The notes under the pieces are model-generated. The model had not been told where the DNA came from. It did not search any database and saw only the letters and a program-made list of their open reading frames with translations. From an uncultured Bacteroidales bacterium (GTDB taxonomy: Bacteria; Bacteroidota; Bacteroidia; Bacteroidales; UBA932), in the NCBI GenBank assembly GCA_900319485.1, contig ONOQ01000024.1:1-40001 (forward strand): a stretch of DNA of 40,001 nucleotides, written 5' to 3'. The position numbers and the translations under genes were made by a program. This document shows positions 17,401 through 25,734 of this stretch, one piece after another. Within the stretch, counting starts at the first letter, position 1; each line of letters opens with the position of its first letter.

Positions 17401-18420
17401 ATTCCGCCGGAAAGGAGGAAAGTGATTTTTGAGCCTTTTGTCCAGTACAGTTCCGAACATCAGCCATACGGCCAGAGTTTTGGGATAGGCCTTTCGTTTG
17501 CACAGAGCCTTGCAAAGTTGCATAACGGCAGTCTCACTTTGAACGAAGATGCTCCTGTAACCGAATTCGTCATCACCCTTCCCCGAAAGGAAGAACAGGT
17601 GGCCGAGCCGGACAATTCCGTGCAGACATCCGGGGTTTCAAAGGAAGCCCACCGTCATGTTATCCTTCTTGTAGAAGACAACGCGTCGCTCCTTTCTTAC
17701 CTGAACAGCAAATTGAGCGAGCATTACAGCGTAGTGGGTGTCCCGTCAGCAGAGATTGCCCTCCAGGTACTTGAGCAGAAGAAAGTTGACATGATAATAA
17801 CCGACGTGGCCTTGCATGGTATAAGCGGAGTTGAACTGTGCAAGAAAGTGAGCGGCAACTTCAGCCTGTCACATATTCCCATTATTGTACTGTCGGCCAT
17901 CTCATCTGTAGACACAAAGATACGATGCATTGAAAACGGAGCGCTCCTGTATATTGAAAAGCCCTTCAGCATGGATTATCTGGAGGCATGCATAAAAGGC
18001 ATCTTTGAAAAACGGTCACAACTCAGAGCAGACTATTTGATGCCGGAGGCCGGAATGGACATCTCAAAATACAATCTGCCAAACCAGGATGAAGAGTTCC
18101 TGAAAAAGCTGGAAAAAGCCGTACGCGAGAATCTTGATGACTCACAGTTCCAGGCAAAGAACCTGGAAGAAATCCTATTTGTCAGCCACAGTACACTTAA
18201 CAGGAAAGTCAGGGCCCTGCTTGGCACTACACCAAATGATTTTATCAAGATGAGGAGGCTTACGGTGGCCGCCGAATTACTGGCAAAGGGAAACGTAAAG
18301 TCCTATGAAGTATGTTATGCCGTGGGCTTCAACTCCCCTTCCTATTTTGCCAAATGTTTCAAATCCATATATGGAATGTTCCCTCAGGAGTATGCACGAC
18401 AATCAAAACCCCAAGAATAA
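14482..18420 (+). CDS. Hybrid two-component system sensor/regulator (HTCS)
   Basis: A 1312-residue one-protein signalling system. In order: signal peptide (1-21); a periplasmic double beta-propeller of Reg_prop repeats with motifs such as DREGNLWIGTDHGV and SKGVMWISSRDKGLFSW; a Y_Y_Y domain around 690-765; one membrane helix around 770-793; HisKA with FFTNVIHEIKTPLTL (His826); HATPase with NLIHNAVKFA and GIGLSFAQSLA; a receiver domain with ILLVEDN and phospho-acceptor Asp1108 in ITDVALHG, Lys in IEKPF; and an AraC-type HTH at about 1190-1312 (SPSYFAKCFKSIYGMFPQEY). It should bind an oligosaccharide in the periplasm and activate the operon. Oddly, it is embedded in the operon, overlapping the upstream stop by 4 bp and the next ATG by 1 bp, so it has no obvious promoter of its own. 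Confidence 0.95.
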   Translation: MTLRSLLIPLLLILSAPLYGGEYQFSHMDSNNSTLSNNAVRKLYKDSRGFVWIGTHKGLNRYDGKRITVYDRNDFGSPSDFINVMQEDREGNLWIGTDHGVVIYSYDNDSFCTLSQLDPMAGSIDDRIFAIACNSKGVMWISSRDKGLFSWNPSERVLRKHPMASPDRAPVTNIFRIAIDRLDGMYLAVLYDNIYYADENATSLRPVEGSSVYSGDDIEGLTVSPSSDEILYVAGNRSGLSELNLRTSTIRTLWTQPEEHRPTALTADASGTLWMSTTCGLLRCDPASGATSLMQYESSNPFSLSSSYVTDAIPDKWGGLWVGTLYEGVNHASTFSNNFSRYYQTNKGVSLSGSIVTGFSEDEKGRLWISTEKQGLLMLDGGVLESWWDKNPEMPIDITGVCAADGYVWLGTQKGVIRLDPRTFRIKDYSGKKTGDQRLVSFYKSNDGQVYACYSLGVSRYHSASDSFIPVESLSNFIVESMAEDSKGTMWIATYFDGVYTFDPSKDVITDHFCPQTGSVIPGMVSSVTMDSRGQAWVIGFTSGCFRHVKESGGFEEFNRAKLPSMPSDLLRRAIPDKSGVLWISSDKGLMMLNPDNYWARTFTVEDGLLDNDFTKSALKLSDGSMVFGSANGFIRFRSDSFRDGVLSGNVVISEMVLLGETVRPGEHSVCKENPDVVDKISLGPSENTFGFSFASPTAPFPASTRILCRLDGYDEVWTDATNGRTIMWYNVPRGTYTLKIKTVGLDGTERPGHKDVTVIVRPYFLASFPGIMLEVITLLLLISGVIAIILRIRKENERKRMDAFVDRQNRAMLKDKMTFFTNVIHEIKTPLTLIHTPINKMMASDKLDPSLKEEATIISNSADSLDQLVRELLDYVRVEEHGYVLSPTRFDIVELARFLCFNFSDTVRDKNLSLVQSFSQEKIIIEADKNAVSKMLSNLIHNAVKFAESKVEVAVEGYADSVVVRVRNDGALIPPERRKVIFEPFVQYSSEHQPYGQSFGIGLSFAQSLAKLHNGSLTLNEDAPVTEFVITLPRKEEQVAEPDNSVQTSGVSKEAHRHVILLVEDNASLLSYLNSKLSEHYSVVGVPSAEIALQVLEQKKVDMIITDVALHGISGVELCKKVSGNFSLSHIPIIVLSAISSVDTKIRCIENGALLYIEKPFSMDYLEACIKGIFEKRSQLRADYLMPEAGMDISKYNLPNQDEEFLKKLEKAVRENLDDSQFQAKNLEEILFVSHSTLNRKVRALLGTTPNDFIKMRRLTVAAELLAKGNVKSYEVCYAVGFNSPSYFAKCFKSIYGMFPQEYARQSKPQE

Positions 18421-20723
18421 TGAAAAAGAATCTGTATCCCCTGTTTCTCACCCTGCTGTTTCTCTCAGGGTGCTCATTGACAGAAACTGGTCTTCCGGAC
18501 CAGCCGTCTGTCACATTGGGCGTAAGTACCGGAACTGTCAGCACAAAGACCTGGCTGGACGGTAACAACGAAGGAGACTCGCTCCCGGTATACTGGTCCG
18601 ACGGCGACAGAATCAATGTAAACGGGCATAAGTCCCTGCCTGTCATTGTACCGGAAGGCGAAGCCATTTCTCATGCCGATTTCACGGTAAGAGGAGCACA
18701 GGCTCCGTATTCCGTAGTCTATCCCGCAGATATCTGTGCGGCGGACTGGGAGGGAAACGGTCCCGTCACCATTACCATCCCCAAGACGCAGGAATACTCT
18801 TCCTCTTCCTTTGGCAATGGATCGGCCATACTGTATGGCTATTCTGAGAATGAGCACGTCCAGCTCAAGAATCTGTGCGGAGCACTGCTCATTTCCCTGA
18901 TAGGAGAGGATACGGATATTGTCCAGGCCTCACTCATCAGTAGCGGCAAACCAATCACCGGGGCCTTTAAGCTTGACCCCGCCGATGGCTCGCTGGAAGT
19001 TATTGAAGGTGGCAATGTGATCAACCTGCTTTCTGGAACTCAGACATTGTCAACGGCAAAGCCCGTTCCCTTCTATTTTGCCGTTCCGGCAGGTGAGTAT
19101 CCAGACGGTTTCCAGATTCTCTTCACCAATTCCGAGGGCCGCCCCATGACATGCAACTGGCTCAGGATGAACAAAACTGCCCAGCCCGGAGTAACCGTTA
19201 CCGCCGGAATGCTGACAGACTTTGGCACTGTTGAGTTTATGCCTGAAGGCCGTGAGGTTATTTCTGCAGAAGATTGGAAAACCATTGTTGAATCCATCGC
19301 GCAGGGACAAACCGCATGGGAGAAACAGTTCCTCTTTGACGGGACAACCATCAGGCTTGGGGCCGATATTACCCTGGAAGAGGATCTTACCATTGATTCT
19401 TTCAAGTATATTCTGGACGCCCAGGGGCACAGCATCACCAGAGCCAGCGCTGAGAATCCATTGTTTGGAACCCTTAGCGGGACTGTAAAAGACCTTGTAC
19501 TTGTTGGCTCCTTCACGGGAAATACCGCTCCTCTTGCCGCCACTCTTTCCGGAGGAAAGATCTCTGGTGTCATCAACCGGATGACCTATGATTCCGTGCT
19601 TGACAACCAGGACGTGCGTGTTGGCGGTCTTGTTCAAAGCATCCAGACCGGAGTTGTTTCTGACTGCGTAAACGAGGGTGCAATTACCATCAATGCCAAA
19701 GGTGAAACCGGAAAATTTGACAGCATCATTGGCGGCCTGGCTGCAACGGTGGACGGTTCCGTCATCATTGAGCGCTGCTCAAACAAAGCCGCAATCACAA
19801 TCAGCATTAACCCCGTCAGTCTTACCACCGGTTATATACACTCAAGTTTTGGCGGATTGGTTGGCCTGGCACAGTCCGGTACGGCCACTTTCACCGACTG
19901 TTCAAATGATGGTATGATTTCCCTGACCACTGTTGAGAACCCGTCACAAAATCCTGTAAGACAGTATAGCGTAGGCGGTATCCTTGGCGTGTGCGCAATA
20001 TTTGAAGCATCAGGTGATGTCACGGCCAATCCCGTTGACGCCAATCCTGCAAGTGTAAGCTTTGAGAACTGCTCCAACAGCGGAATAATCAGGAACTATG
20101 GCGTATGCAGCTCGGCCTCCAACCAGTCTGGCGGCAGAGTGTGCAGCGGAGGTATCGCAGGAACCCTGTTTGGCTCCTCAACGGTTGCCGCCAGCCTCAA
20201 AAACTGCACTTCCGTGGGAGAGATTACTCCCAACACCAACTTCTTCGGCCGAAATGCTTTCGGCGGAGTCATCGGCGGACTTGTAGGATACGGCGGATGG
20301 CTGGACATTGACTCCTGCACGGTAAATGCCAAACTTGGCACAGACCTTAGGCAGTCCTTTGCCGTTGCCGGTATCATTGGCAATGTCATGACCACATTCT
20401 CTGTCAAAAACACCAAGGTCTATTCCAATCTGGCTTTCGTGGAAAGTGCCACATACACCATTGGCAATTATGCACTTGGCGTGACTTGTAATGTTGCCCG
20501 TAACATGGCATCATACATTTCCCTTGGCGGCTCGGTTATTTCAGGATGCTCTTTCGGCGGTTCTATCTCCCTTGCGAGAGTTTCCAAATACACCAACGCA
20601 GACGTGCCGGCGCCAACGCTCACCACATATACTTCCGAGACTTTCTCTTCGGCTCTGGTCAGCGAGACATATACCGGCAGCGACATCACTTTGTCTGACA
20701 ACGAATACTGGAGCGGATTATGA
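18420..20723 (+). CDS. Surface lipoprotein, fimbrillin-like N-terminus and GLUG-like repeats
   Basis: A 767-residue lipoprotein with lipobox LSGC (Cys18). Residues of about 25-310 resemble fimbrillin/Mfa-like proteins; the VSTKTWLD...VYWSDGDRINV pattern parallels the TKTE...VNWSVGDKI pattern of the protein encoded at 7678. From about residue 355 repeated units of the GLUG type follow: VGGLVQSIQTGVVSDCVNEG, IIGGLAATVDGSVIIERCSN and GGLVGLAQSGTATFTDCSND, a beta-solenoid seen in surface adhesins. No catalytic motif is visible. The ATG shares its A with the upstream stop (TAATG), and the gene ends in an ATGA overlap with the next. Likely role: glycan capture or attachment at the cell surface. Confidence 0.7.
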   Translation: MKKNLYPLFLTLLFLSGCSLTETGLPDQPSVTLGVSTGTVSTKTWLDGNNEGDSLPVYWSDGDRINVNGHKSLPVIVPEGEAISHADFTVRGAQAPYSVVYPADICAADWEGNGPVTITIPKTQEYSSSSFGNGSAILYGYSENEHVQLKNLCGALLISLIGEDTDIVQASLISSGKPITGAFKLDPADGSLEVIEGGNVINLLSGTQTLSTAKPVPFYFAVPAGEYPDGFQILFTNSEGRPMTCNWLRMNKTAQPGVTVTAGMLTDFGTVEFMPEGREVISAEDWKTIVESIAQGQTAWEKQFLFDGTTIRLGADITLEEDLTIDSFKYILDAQGHSITRASAENPLFGTLSGTVKDLVLVGSFTGNTAPLAATLSGGKISGVINRMTYDSVLDNQDVRVGGLVQSIQTGVVSDCVNEGAITINAKGETGKFDSIIGGLAATVDGSVIIERCSNKAAITISINPVSLTTGYIHSSFGGLVGLAQSGTATFTDCSNDGMISLTTVENPSQNPVRQYSVGGILGVCAIFEASGDVTANPVDANPASVSFENCSNSGIIRNYGVCSSASNQSGGRVCSGGIAGTLFGSSTVAASLKNCTSVGEITPNTNFFGRNAFGGVIGGLVGYGGWLDIDSCTVNAKLGTDLRQSFAVAGIIGNVMTTFSVKNTKVYSNLAFVESATYTIGNYALGVTCNVARNMASYISLGGSVISGCSFGGSISLARVSKYTNADVPAPTLTTYTSETFSSALVSETYTGSDITLSDNEYWSGL

Positions 20724-21640
20724 GACGTCACATTATAATACCCGCGGCGATAATGCTGGCATTGTCGTGCAGCCAGGGAGGAAAGGTGGATTTCCCCGAG
20801 CCTCCCGACGGATACACGCTTCTCCGCGCTCAGACCGAAGCAATCGGCCTGGGCACCTCAACCACCCCCGCAAACTGGGAAAGCGGCGCCAAGATTGGCG
20901 TTTTTGGGAGTACATCCGGCAACAACGCCATGTATATTCTCAAGAAGGCCGGAGCCGGCAAGAACGAGTCAGAGTTCTACGGCCCGCTGGTTTCTGGCGC
21001 AGAAGTGTCGGCCGTCTATCCCTACTCCGAGGGATTTACGGCATCGGCATGGGCTATTCCCACCGTCATTCAGCATACACAGTATCTGAATGTTGAACGC
21101 AGCATGGCAGAGCATTTCCTCTCCATCTGCAGCGACGCGTATGCTTTTCTTGACGCAGGCGTACTCCGCTTCCATTATCCGCTTGGAATGCTGGCTGTCA
21201 GCTTTGTCCTTGACAATCCCATTGTTGTGAATTCCATGGCAATACAATCTTCCAGCAAGGCCATTTCCGGGAACGGAACGGTTTCAACAGACGGAAAGGT
21301 TACAATGGACCAGTGGGCGTCAGATTCAATAGTTCTTAACTGCGGAGAGGGTATCGGCTCCCAGGACCATTTCTTCCTGTTTGTTCTTCCTCCTGCCGTT
21401 TATGAAGACCTTACTCTAAGCGTTGACATTGAGGACGAAGGAAATGCCGTTTTCCACCTGCCACAGGTGGAGATAAAGAGAATCTCTGAAACCGGTTTTC
21501 CTGTCTCCTCCCTTACTATTTCGGCCGATGGTCTCTCCGGATTCCACACGGAGGACGGCTTCCTGGAAGGATATGCAAAAATTGACACCGGCAACCTGTC
21601 TGCTTTTGGCAGGGAAGACGGATATCTGGAGGAGGACTGA
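20720..21640 (+). CDS. Fimbrillin-like lipoprotein
   Basis: A 306-residue lipoprotein (lipobox ALSC, Cys17). The sequence after the signal, with ANWESGAKIGVFGSTSGNNA and GAEVSAVYPYSEG, follows the fimbrillin/Mfa-like N-terminal pattern, and LNCGEGIGSQDHFFLFVLPP is also typical of these proteins. It ends in two near-repeats of a short acidic segment (GFHTEDGFLEGY and AFGREDGYLEED), an unusual tail. It overlaps the upstream gene by 4 bp and precedes the next by 2 bp. Probably a surface or periplasmic accessory protein of the SusCD complex; no enzyme motif. Confidence 0.6.
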   Translation: MRRHIIIPAAIMLALSCSQGGKVDFPEPPDGYTLLRAQTEAIGLGTSTTPANWESGAKIGVFGSTSGNNAMYILKKAGAGKNESEFYGPLVSGAEVSAVYPYSEGFTASAWAIPTVIQHTQYLNVERSMAEHFLSICSDAYAFLDAGVLRFHYPLGMLAVSFVLDNPIVVNSMAIQSSSKAISGNGTVSTDGKVTMDQWASDSIVLNCGEGIGSQDHFFLFVLPPAVYEDLTLSVDIEDEGNAVFHLPQVEIKRISETGFPVSSLTISADGLSGFHTEDGFLEGYAKIDTGNLSAFGREDGYLEED

Positions 21641-21642
21641 TT

Positions 21643-22662
21643 ATGAGGAGAATAGTATTAATCACGGCTGTCGCCCTGGTAGTGGGCGCATGCACAAAAG
21701 AGAGTTCCCCCATTGCTCCCGGATTATTGATTGGAGAAATCCGCGTCGGAGCCCAGCCCGGTTCTGTTTCCGTGAGTGTTGAGACTACCGGCCGATGGAA
21801 AGTGTGCGTGGACGGCACCGCCGGCTGGGTAGGGACAGACGTCATCTGTGGCAAAGACAACGGCGCATTTACCTTAAACTATGATTCAAACACATCCGAC
21901 ATGTCGGATATCCGTCCCTCACGCCGGGCAAGGATACTGCTCATTACAGAGGAGCAGAGCAGGTGCGACACATTGCTTCTGTCACAACGTGGTTTTGGCT
22001 CAAATCTGCCATCCTGCAAGGTGTCTGATGCTCCCGGGGTGAAGATTGAATTCCAGGTCCCCGCTTTGCGGACAATGGAAATTGCATATTGCAGTGCAGC
22101 TGGACTTGAAACGGAAAGCGCCCTTGCCCAGTGGGCTTCATCCTTTGATGTCGTGGCCTGTGGAGATCATTTCCTGGAGCCGGAGGCCGGGACGCCAATC
22201 CCCGGGGCAGATGCCTCTGTAATAACTTTTGGCGGAATCAACTTTGTGGCTGCCGATTTCTCATCAAGCGAGAATAAGGACGCCATGTTCCGCGAACTGC
22301 TTGAACAGACTATCAACACCGCCGGCGCAGGCGCCGACTGGGTGGTTGGAGGACAGTTCTTCCACCTGTCCATGATGCAGTCCGGATATTCCAAAACTCC
22401 CGCATGGTATCCTAAGGACAGCTCTGATGCTGCTTTTGAGTCGGACAAATATGCATGGACCAACAACATGTATGATTGCCTGTGGCTCTCTGAGCAGAAT
22501 TATATCAGCACCTGGACAGATGCGGAAAGCGGCCATTCATATCAGGCCGATTACGCTTATGTGTCCAGAACCATACTCTCCAAGGTAGTGGGAGTGAAAC
22601 TGGCAGACAAACCTGTTTCAGCAATGGAACATCGGCCTATTGTGTTAACATTGGAATATTGA
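21643..22662 (+). CDS. Lipoprotein, possibly with a degenerate endonuclease/exonuclease/phosphatase fold
   Basis: A 339-residue lipoprotein with Cys17 (lipobox VGAC) followed by TKESS. Residues of about 25-115 form a small beta domain like the BACON/Ig-like modules of glycan loci (WKVCVDGTAGWVGTDVICGK ... LLLSQRGFG). The C-terminal part has QADYAYVSRTILSKVVGVKL followed by MEHRPIVLTLEY, the layout of the C-terminus of EEP-superfamily phosphodiesterases, where D-Y-x-x-V-S is followed by S-D-H-x-P. Here the Asp before His is Glu, and the usual GDFN motif seems replaced by VVGGQFFHLS, so catalysis is doubtful. The EEP assignment is my inference from pattern only; an unrelated glycan-binding protein is possible. 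Confidence 0.5.
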   Translation: MRRIVLITAVALVVGACTKESSPIAPGLLIGEIRVGAQPGSVSVSVETTGRWKVCVDGTAGWVGTDVICGKDNGAFTLNYDSNTSDMSDIRPSRRARILLITEEQSRCDTLLLSQRGFGSNLPSCKVSDAPGVKIEFQVPALRTMEIAYCSAAGLETESALAQWASSFDVVACGDHFLEPEAGTPIPGADASVITFGGINFVAADFSSSENKDAMFRELLEQTINTAGAGADWVVGGQFFHLSMMQSGYSKTPAWYPKDSSDAAFESDKYAWTNNMYDCLWLSEQNYISTWTDAESGHSYQADYAYVSRTILSKVVGVKLADKPVSAMEHRPIVLTLEY

Positions 22663-22669
22663 ACGGGTG

Positions 22670-25600
22670 ATGAGAAGAACAGCGCTAATATTGATATTAC
22701 TGTTTGCTGCTGCGGTATTGCATGCCCAGCAGATACAGGTGAGCGGCATCGTAACGGATGAACTTGGTGAAACCGTACCCGGTGTCGGCGTCGTGGACAA
22801 AAATGCTCCGAGTCGCGCAACAATGACCGACACGGACGGCCGTTATTCCATTCTGACAACTCCGGACGCTTTTCTGGAGTTCTCCTGCATTGGTTACAAC
22901 ACCGTTGTGGAGCATGTTGACGGCAGGACAGAACTGAACATCACTCTCAAGGCTGCATCCGAGGTGCTGGACAAGGTTGTTGTCATTGCCTACGGAACAT
23001 CCAAGAAGAGCGACCTTACAGGATCGGTTTCCGTAGTAGATGTGGAAAGCCTTTCCGGTACGCCGGTGTCCTCTGTGAGCCAGGCTCTTCAGGGCAGGGT
23101 TGCCGGAGCCGAGTTTATGTCTCAGAATGGTGAGCCCGGTGAAGCCGGAACCATCCAGATACGTGGTTCAAGGTCAATTTCGGCAGGCAATCAGCCGCTG
23201 ATAGTAGTTGACGGAATTGTTGATGCCGTACAGGACCTTGGCGAAATCAACCATTCTGACATTGTCTCCATTTCCATCCTGAAGGATGTTTCTTCCACTG
23301 CCATTTATGGTTCCCGGGGAGCAAACGGAGTTATACTTGTCACTACTGACAACGGTGTTTCTCCGGCATCCCCCATCAACGTGACATTCAAGTCCAGCGT
23401 GGGTCTGTCAAAAATTGCAGGGAAACTGGACATCATGAATGCATCCGAATACGCCCAGTGGAGAAACATGTGCGCATACCAGACAGCCGGAAGGCCGGAT
23501 CCAATTACGTGGAAAGCTCCTTTCCCGGATCCTGAATCTTTAGGCAGTGGTACAGACTGGATAGATGCCTTGTCACAGACTGGTATGTATCAGGACTACT
23601 ATCTGGCTCTCAAGGGTGGCAGCAAAGACAACCGATACTCTATTTCCGTTGGCTGGAATGACACCAAAGGTGTTGTGAAAGGCGCAGGACACAAGAGACT
23701 GTCCGGCCTGTTCTGGAACGATGCCAAGCTGACCTCTGCCGTAAGATGGGGTCTGAGGGCAAGTTACACCGGTCAATGGACAAACCGCACAACGGCGGCC
23801 ATCGGAGGAACCAACACCTCCGCAGCTATTTTCCTGAGTCCTCTTCTGACAACAGAAGACATCTGGAACAGGTATGGAGACTCTGAAAGCATCGGAGGAT
23901 CCGTATTCAACAATCCTTACCTGACTCAGAAATACGCCACCAATGAATCGCAGAAGACTGTGTTCTCGCTGGCACCCTGGCTAAGGGCAAAAGTGAAACG
24001 CTTTACCATTCAGACTCGCCTGTCATATACATTCAATGATGCTTTAACAGGAACATATTATCCCTCGTTCCTTCCTGTTGCGGCAGCAGACCAGACAGGA
24101 GGATCGGCCAGCAGGACAGACGTGAAACAGATTAAGCTTCTGTCCGAGACAACGGTTGAGTACAAGCTGAAGAAAAAGGGACACGACCTTGACATGCTTG
24201 CCGGCTTCACTGCAGAACAGCAGAATGTTGACTATGCTTCCAACCGCGGAACCGGTTATCTGGATGACGGTCTTACCTGGCACAACATGGCCGGTCTTCA
24301 GGATCCCGCCAACCTTCGTGTGACCAGCTATGACACTTATAAGACAAAATTATCTGTCCTTGGAAGGGCCAACTGGTCTTACCGTCGCAGATACTATGTA
24401 ACGGCGACATTCCGTGCCGACGGGGCTTCCAACTTCTCCGAAGGAAGGAAATGGGGACTGTTCCCTGCCCTGGCTTTGAGGTGGTCCATTTCCAACGAGC
24501 CATTCATGAGTGAAGTTTACTGGGTAAACGACCTGTCGCTTAGACTAAGTGCCGGCCGCTCTGGTAATGATGCCGTATCACCTTATATGACCATTCCCAC
24601 TCTGTATGCTGCTCCTGGAGACTGGGTGTTTGGCAACGGGGTAAACCTTGCACAGACTCCTTCCAAACTGCCAAACAGCAATCTTACCTGGGAAAAGACA
24701 GACGCTTTGAATGTGGGAATGAACATCTCTGTATTAGGAGGCAGGATTAATCTGGAGGCCGAAGGATATCTCTCCAGAACATCCGATCTGCTTCTTGCCA
24801 TGAGGACTACGCAGACCACCGGTTTCACCACCTACTTCACAAATGCCGGCGCAACATCCAATGCCGGTGTGGAGTTTACCCTGAATACCGTAAACGTAAG
24901 AGCGCGTTCATTTACCTGGAGCACTACACTGACAGTTTCCCACAACCGTCAGATGGTTGTCGATGCCGGCAACGGCGGAGAAGCCGTGCCTCTGTACCTG
25001 AATCCACGCAATCCTACTCAGTACATGTACGCCTATAAGGAGGGTTATCCCGCAAACGCTCTTTGGGGCTATCAGTACGAGGGTGTGTGGCACAGCGAAG
25101 AAGAGGTTGCCAGGAATGAGATCACCCACAAATGGGCGTCTTCAATCAGGCCGGGCACCAAGGGAAGCAACGTTGGCCGCACCAAGTATGCAGACCTCAA
25201 TCACGACGGAATTCTTGACGAGAACGACTACGTATACATTGGCAGTGCCGATGCCGTTGTCTACGGCGGCGTGCAGAATGACTTCAAGATAGGAAGAAGA
25301 CTCAATATCGGCATATACTGGGTGTATTCCATAGGCGGCAAGATTTATAACCTCTCCGAGCTATGGATGGGATCCGGAATTTCTGCTTACAACAAGTACA
25401 GGTATATGCTCCAGGCATGGGATCCGGACTTGAGACCGGATTCAGACATATCCCGCCCCACATTCAATGACACTATGGCCAGTGACCGCATTGTCCATGA
25501 TGCTTCTTACCTAAGACTCAAGACCTTGTCAATAAGCTACGACTTCCCCGTTAAAAAGCGCAGCTTAATAAAGGCCTTGAATGTGGGAATCTGCGGCGAG

Positions 25601-25732
25601 AACCTGCTGCTTTTCAAAAACTATAACGGATTTGATCCGGACGTGAATTCCTCTTCCAACATTTACCGACTGGACAACGGATCATATCCGCGTCCTATGA
25701 CTGCCGTTGTTAACGTTATGATAAAGTTCTGA
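22670..25732 (+). CDS. susC: SusC-like TonB-dependent outer-membrane transporter
   Basis: A 1020-residue SusC/RagA-family receptor. Signal peptide to about residue 20 (AVLHAQQ), then a carboxypeptidase-regulatory-like domain (QIQVSGIVTDELGETVPGVG ... GRYSI), a TonB-box-like stretch near KVVVIAYGTSKKSDLTGSV, a plug domain (VSQALQGRVAGAEFMSQNG, IQIRGSRSISAGNQPLIVVD, ISILKDVSSTAIYGSRGANG) and the 22-strand barrel ending in VVNVMIKF with terminal Phe. It imports oligosaccharides through the outer membrane together with the SusD lipoprotein encoded 2 bp downstream. I used the ATG at 22670; a GTG three bases earlier is equally open but less likely. Length and domain order are normal. Confidence 0.95.
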   Translation: MRRTALILILLFAAAVLHAQQIQVSGIVTDELGETVPGVGVVDKNAPSRATMTDTDGRYSILTTPDAFLEFSCIGYNTVVEHVDGRTELNITLKAASEVLDKVVVIAYGTSKKSDLTGSVSVVDVESLSGTPVSSVSQALQGRVAGAEFMSQNGEPGEAGTIQIRGSRSISAGNQPLIVVDGIVDAVQDLGEINHSDIVSISILKDVSSTAIYGSRGANGVILVTTDNGVSPASPINVTFKSSVGLSKIAGKLDIMNASEYAQWRNMCAYQTAGRPDPITWKAPFPDPESLGSGTDWIDALSQTGMYQDYYLALKGGSKDNRYSISVGWNDTKGVVKGAGHKRLSGLFWNDAKLTSAVRWGLRASYTGQWTNRTTAAIGGTNTSAAIFLSPLLTTEDIWNRYGDSESIGGSVFNNPYLTQKYATNESQKTVFSLAPWLRAKVKRFTIQTRLSYTFNDALTGTYYPSFLPVAAADQTGGSASRTDVKQIKLLSETTVEYKLKKKGHDLDMLAGFTAEQQNVDYASNRGTGYLDDGLTWHNMAGLQDPANLRVTSYDTYKTKLSVLGRANWSYRRRYYVTATFRADGASNFSEGRKWGLFPALALRWSISNEPFMSEVYWVNDLSLRLSAGRSGNDAVSPYMTIPTLYAAPGDWVFGNGVNLAQTPSKLPNSNLTWEKTDALNVGMNISVLGGRINLEAEGYLSRTSDLLLAMRTTQTTGFTTYFTNAGATSNAGVEFTLNTVNVRARSFTWSTTLTVSHNRQMVVDAGNGGEAVPLYLNPRNPTQYMYAYKEGYPANALWGYQYEGVWHSEEEVARNEITHKWASSIRPGTKGSNVGRTKYADLNHDGILDENDYVYIGSADAVVYGGVQNDFKIGRRLNIGIYWVYSIGGKIYNLSELWMGSGISAYNKYRYMLQAWDPDLRPDSDISRPTFNDTMASDRIVHDASYLRLKTLSISYDFPVKKRSLIKALNVGICGENLLLFKNYNGFDPDVNSSSNIYRLDNGSYPRPMTAVVNVMIKF

Positions 25733-25734
25733 TT

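Noticed and set aside
22667-22669. GTG start for susC three bases before the ATG
   Set aside because: The ATG directly after it gives the same signal peptide and is the commoner start codon.
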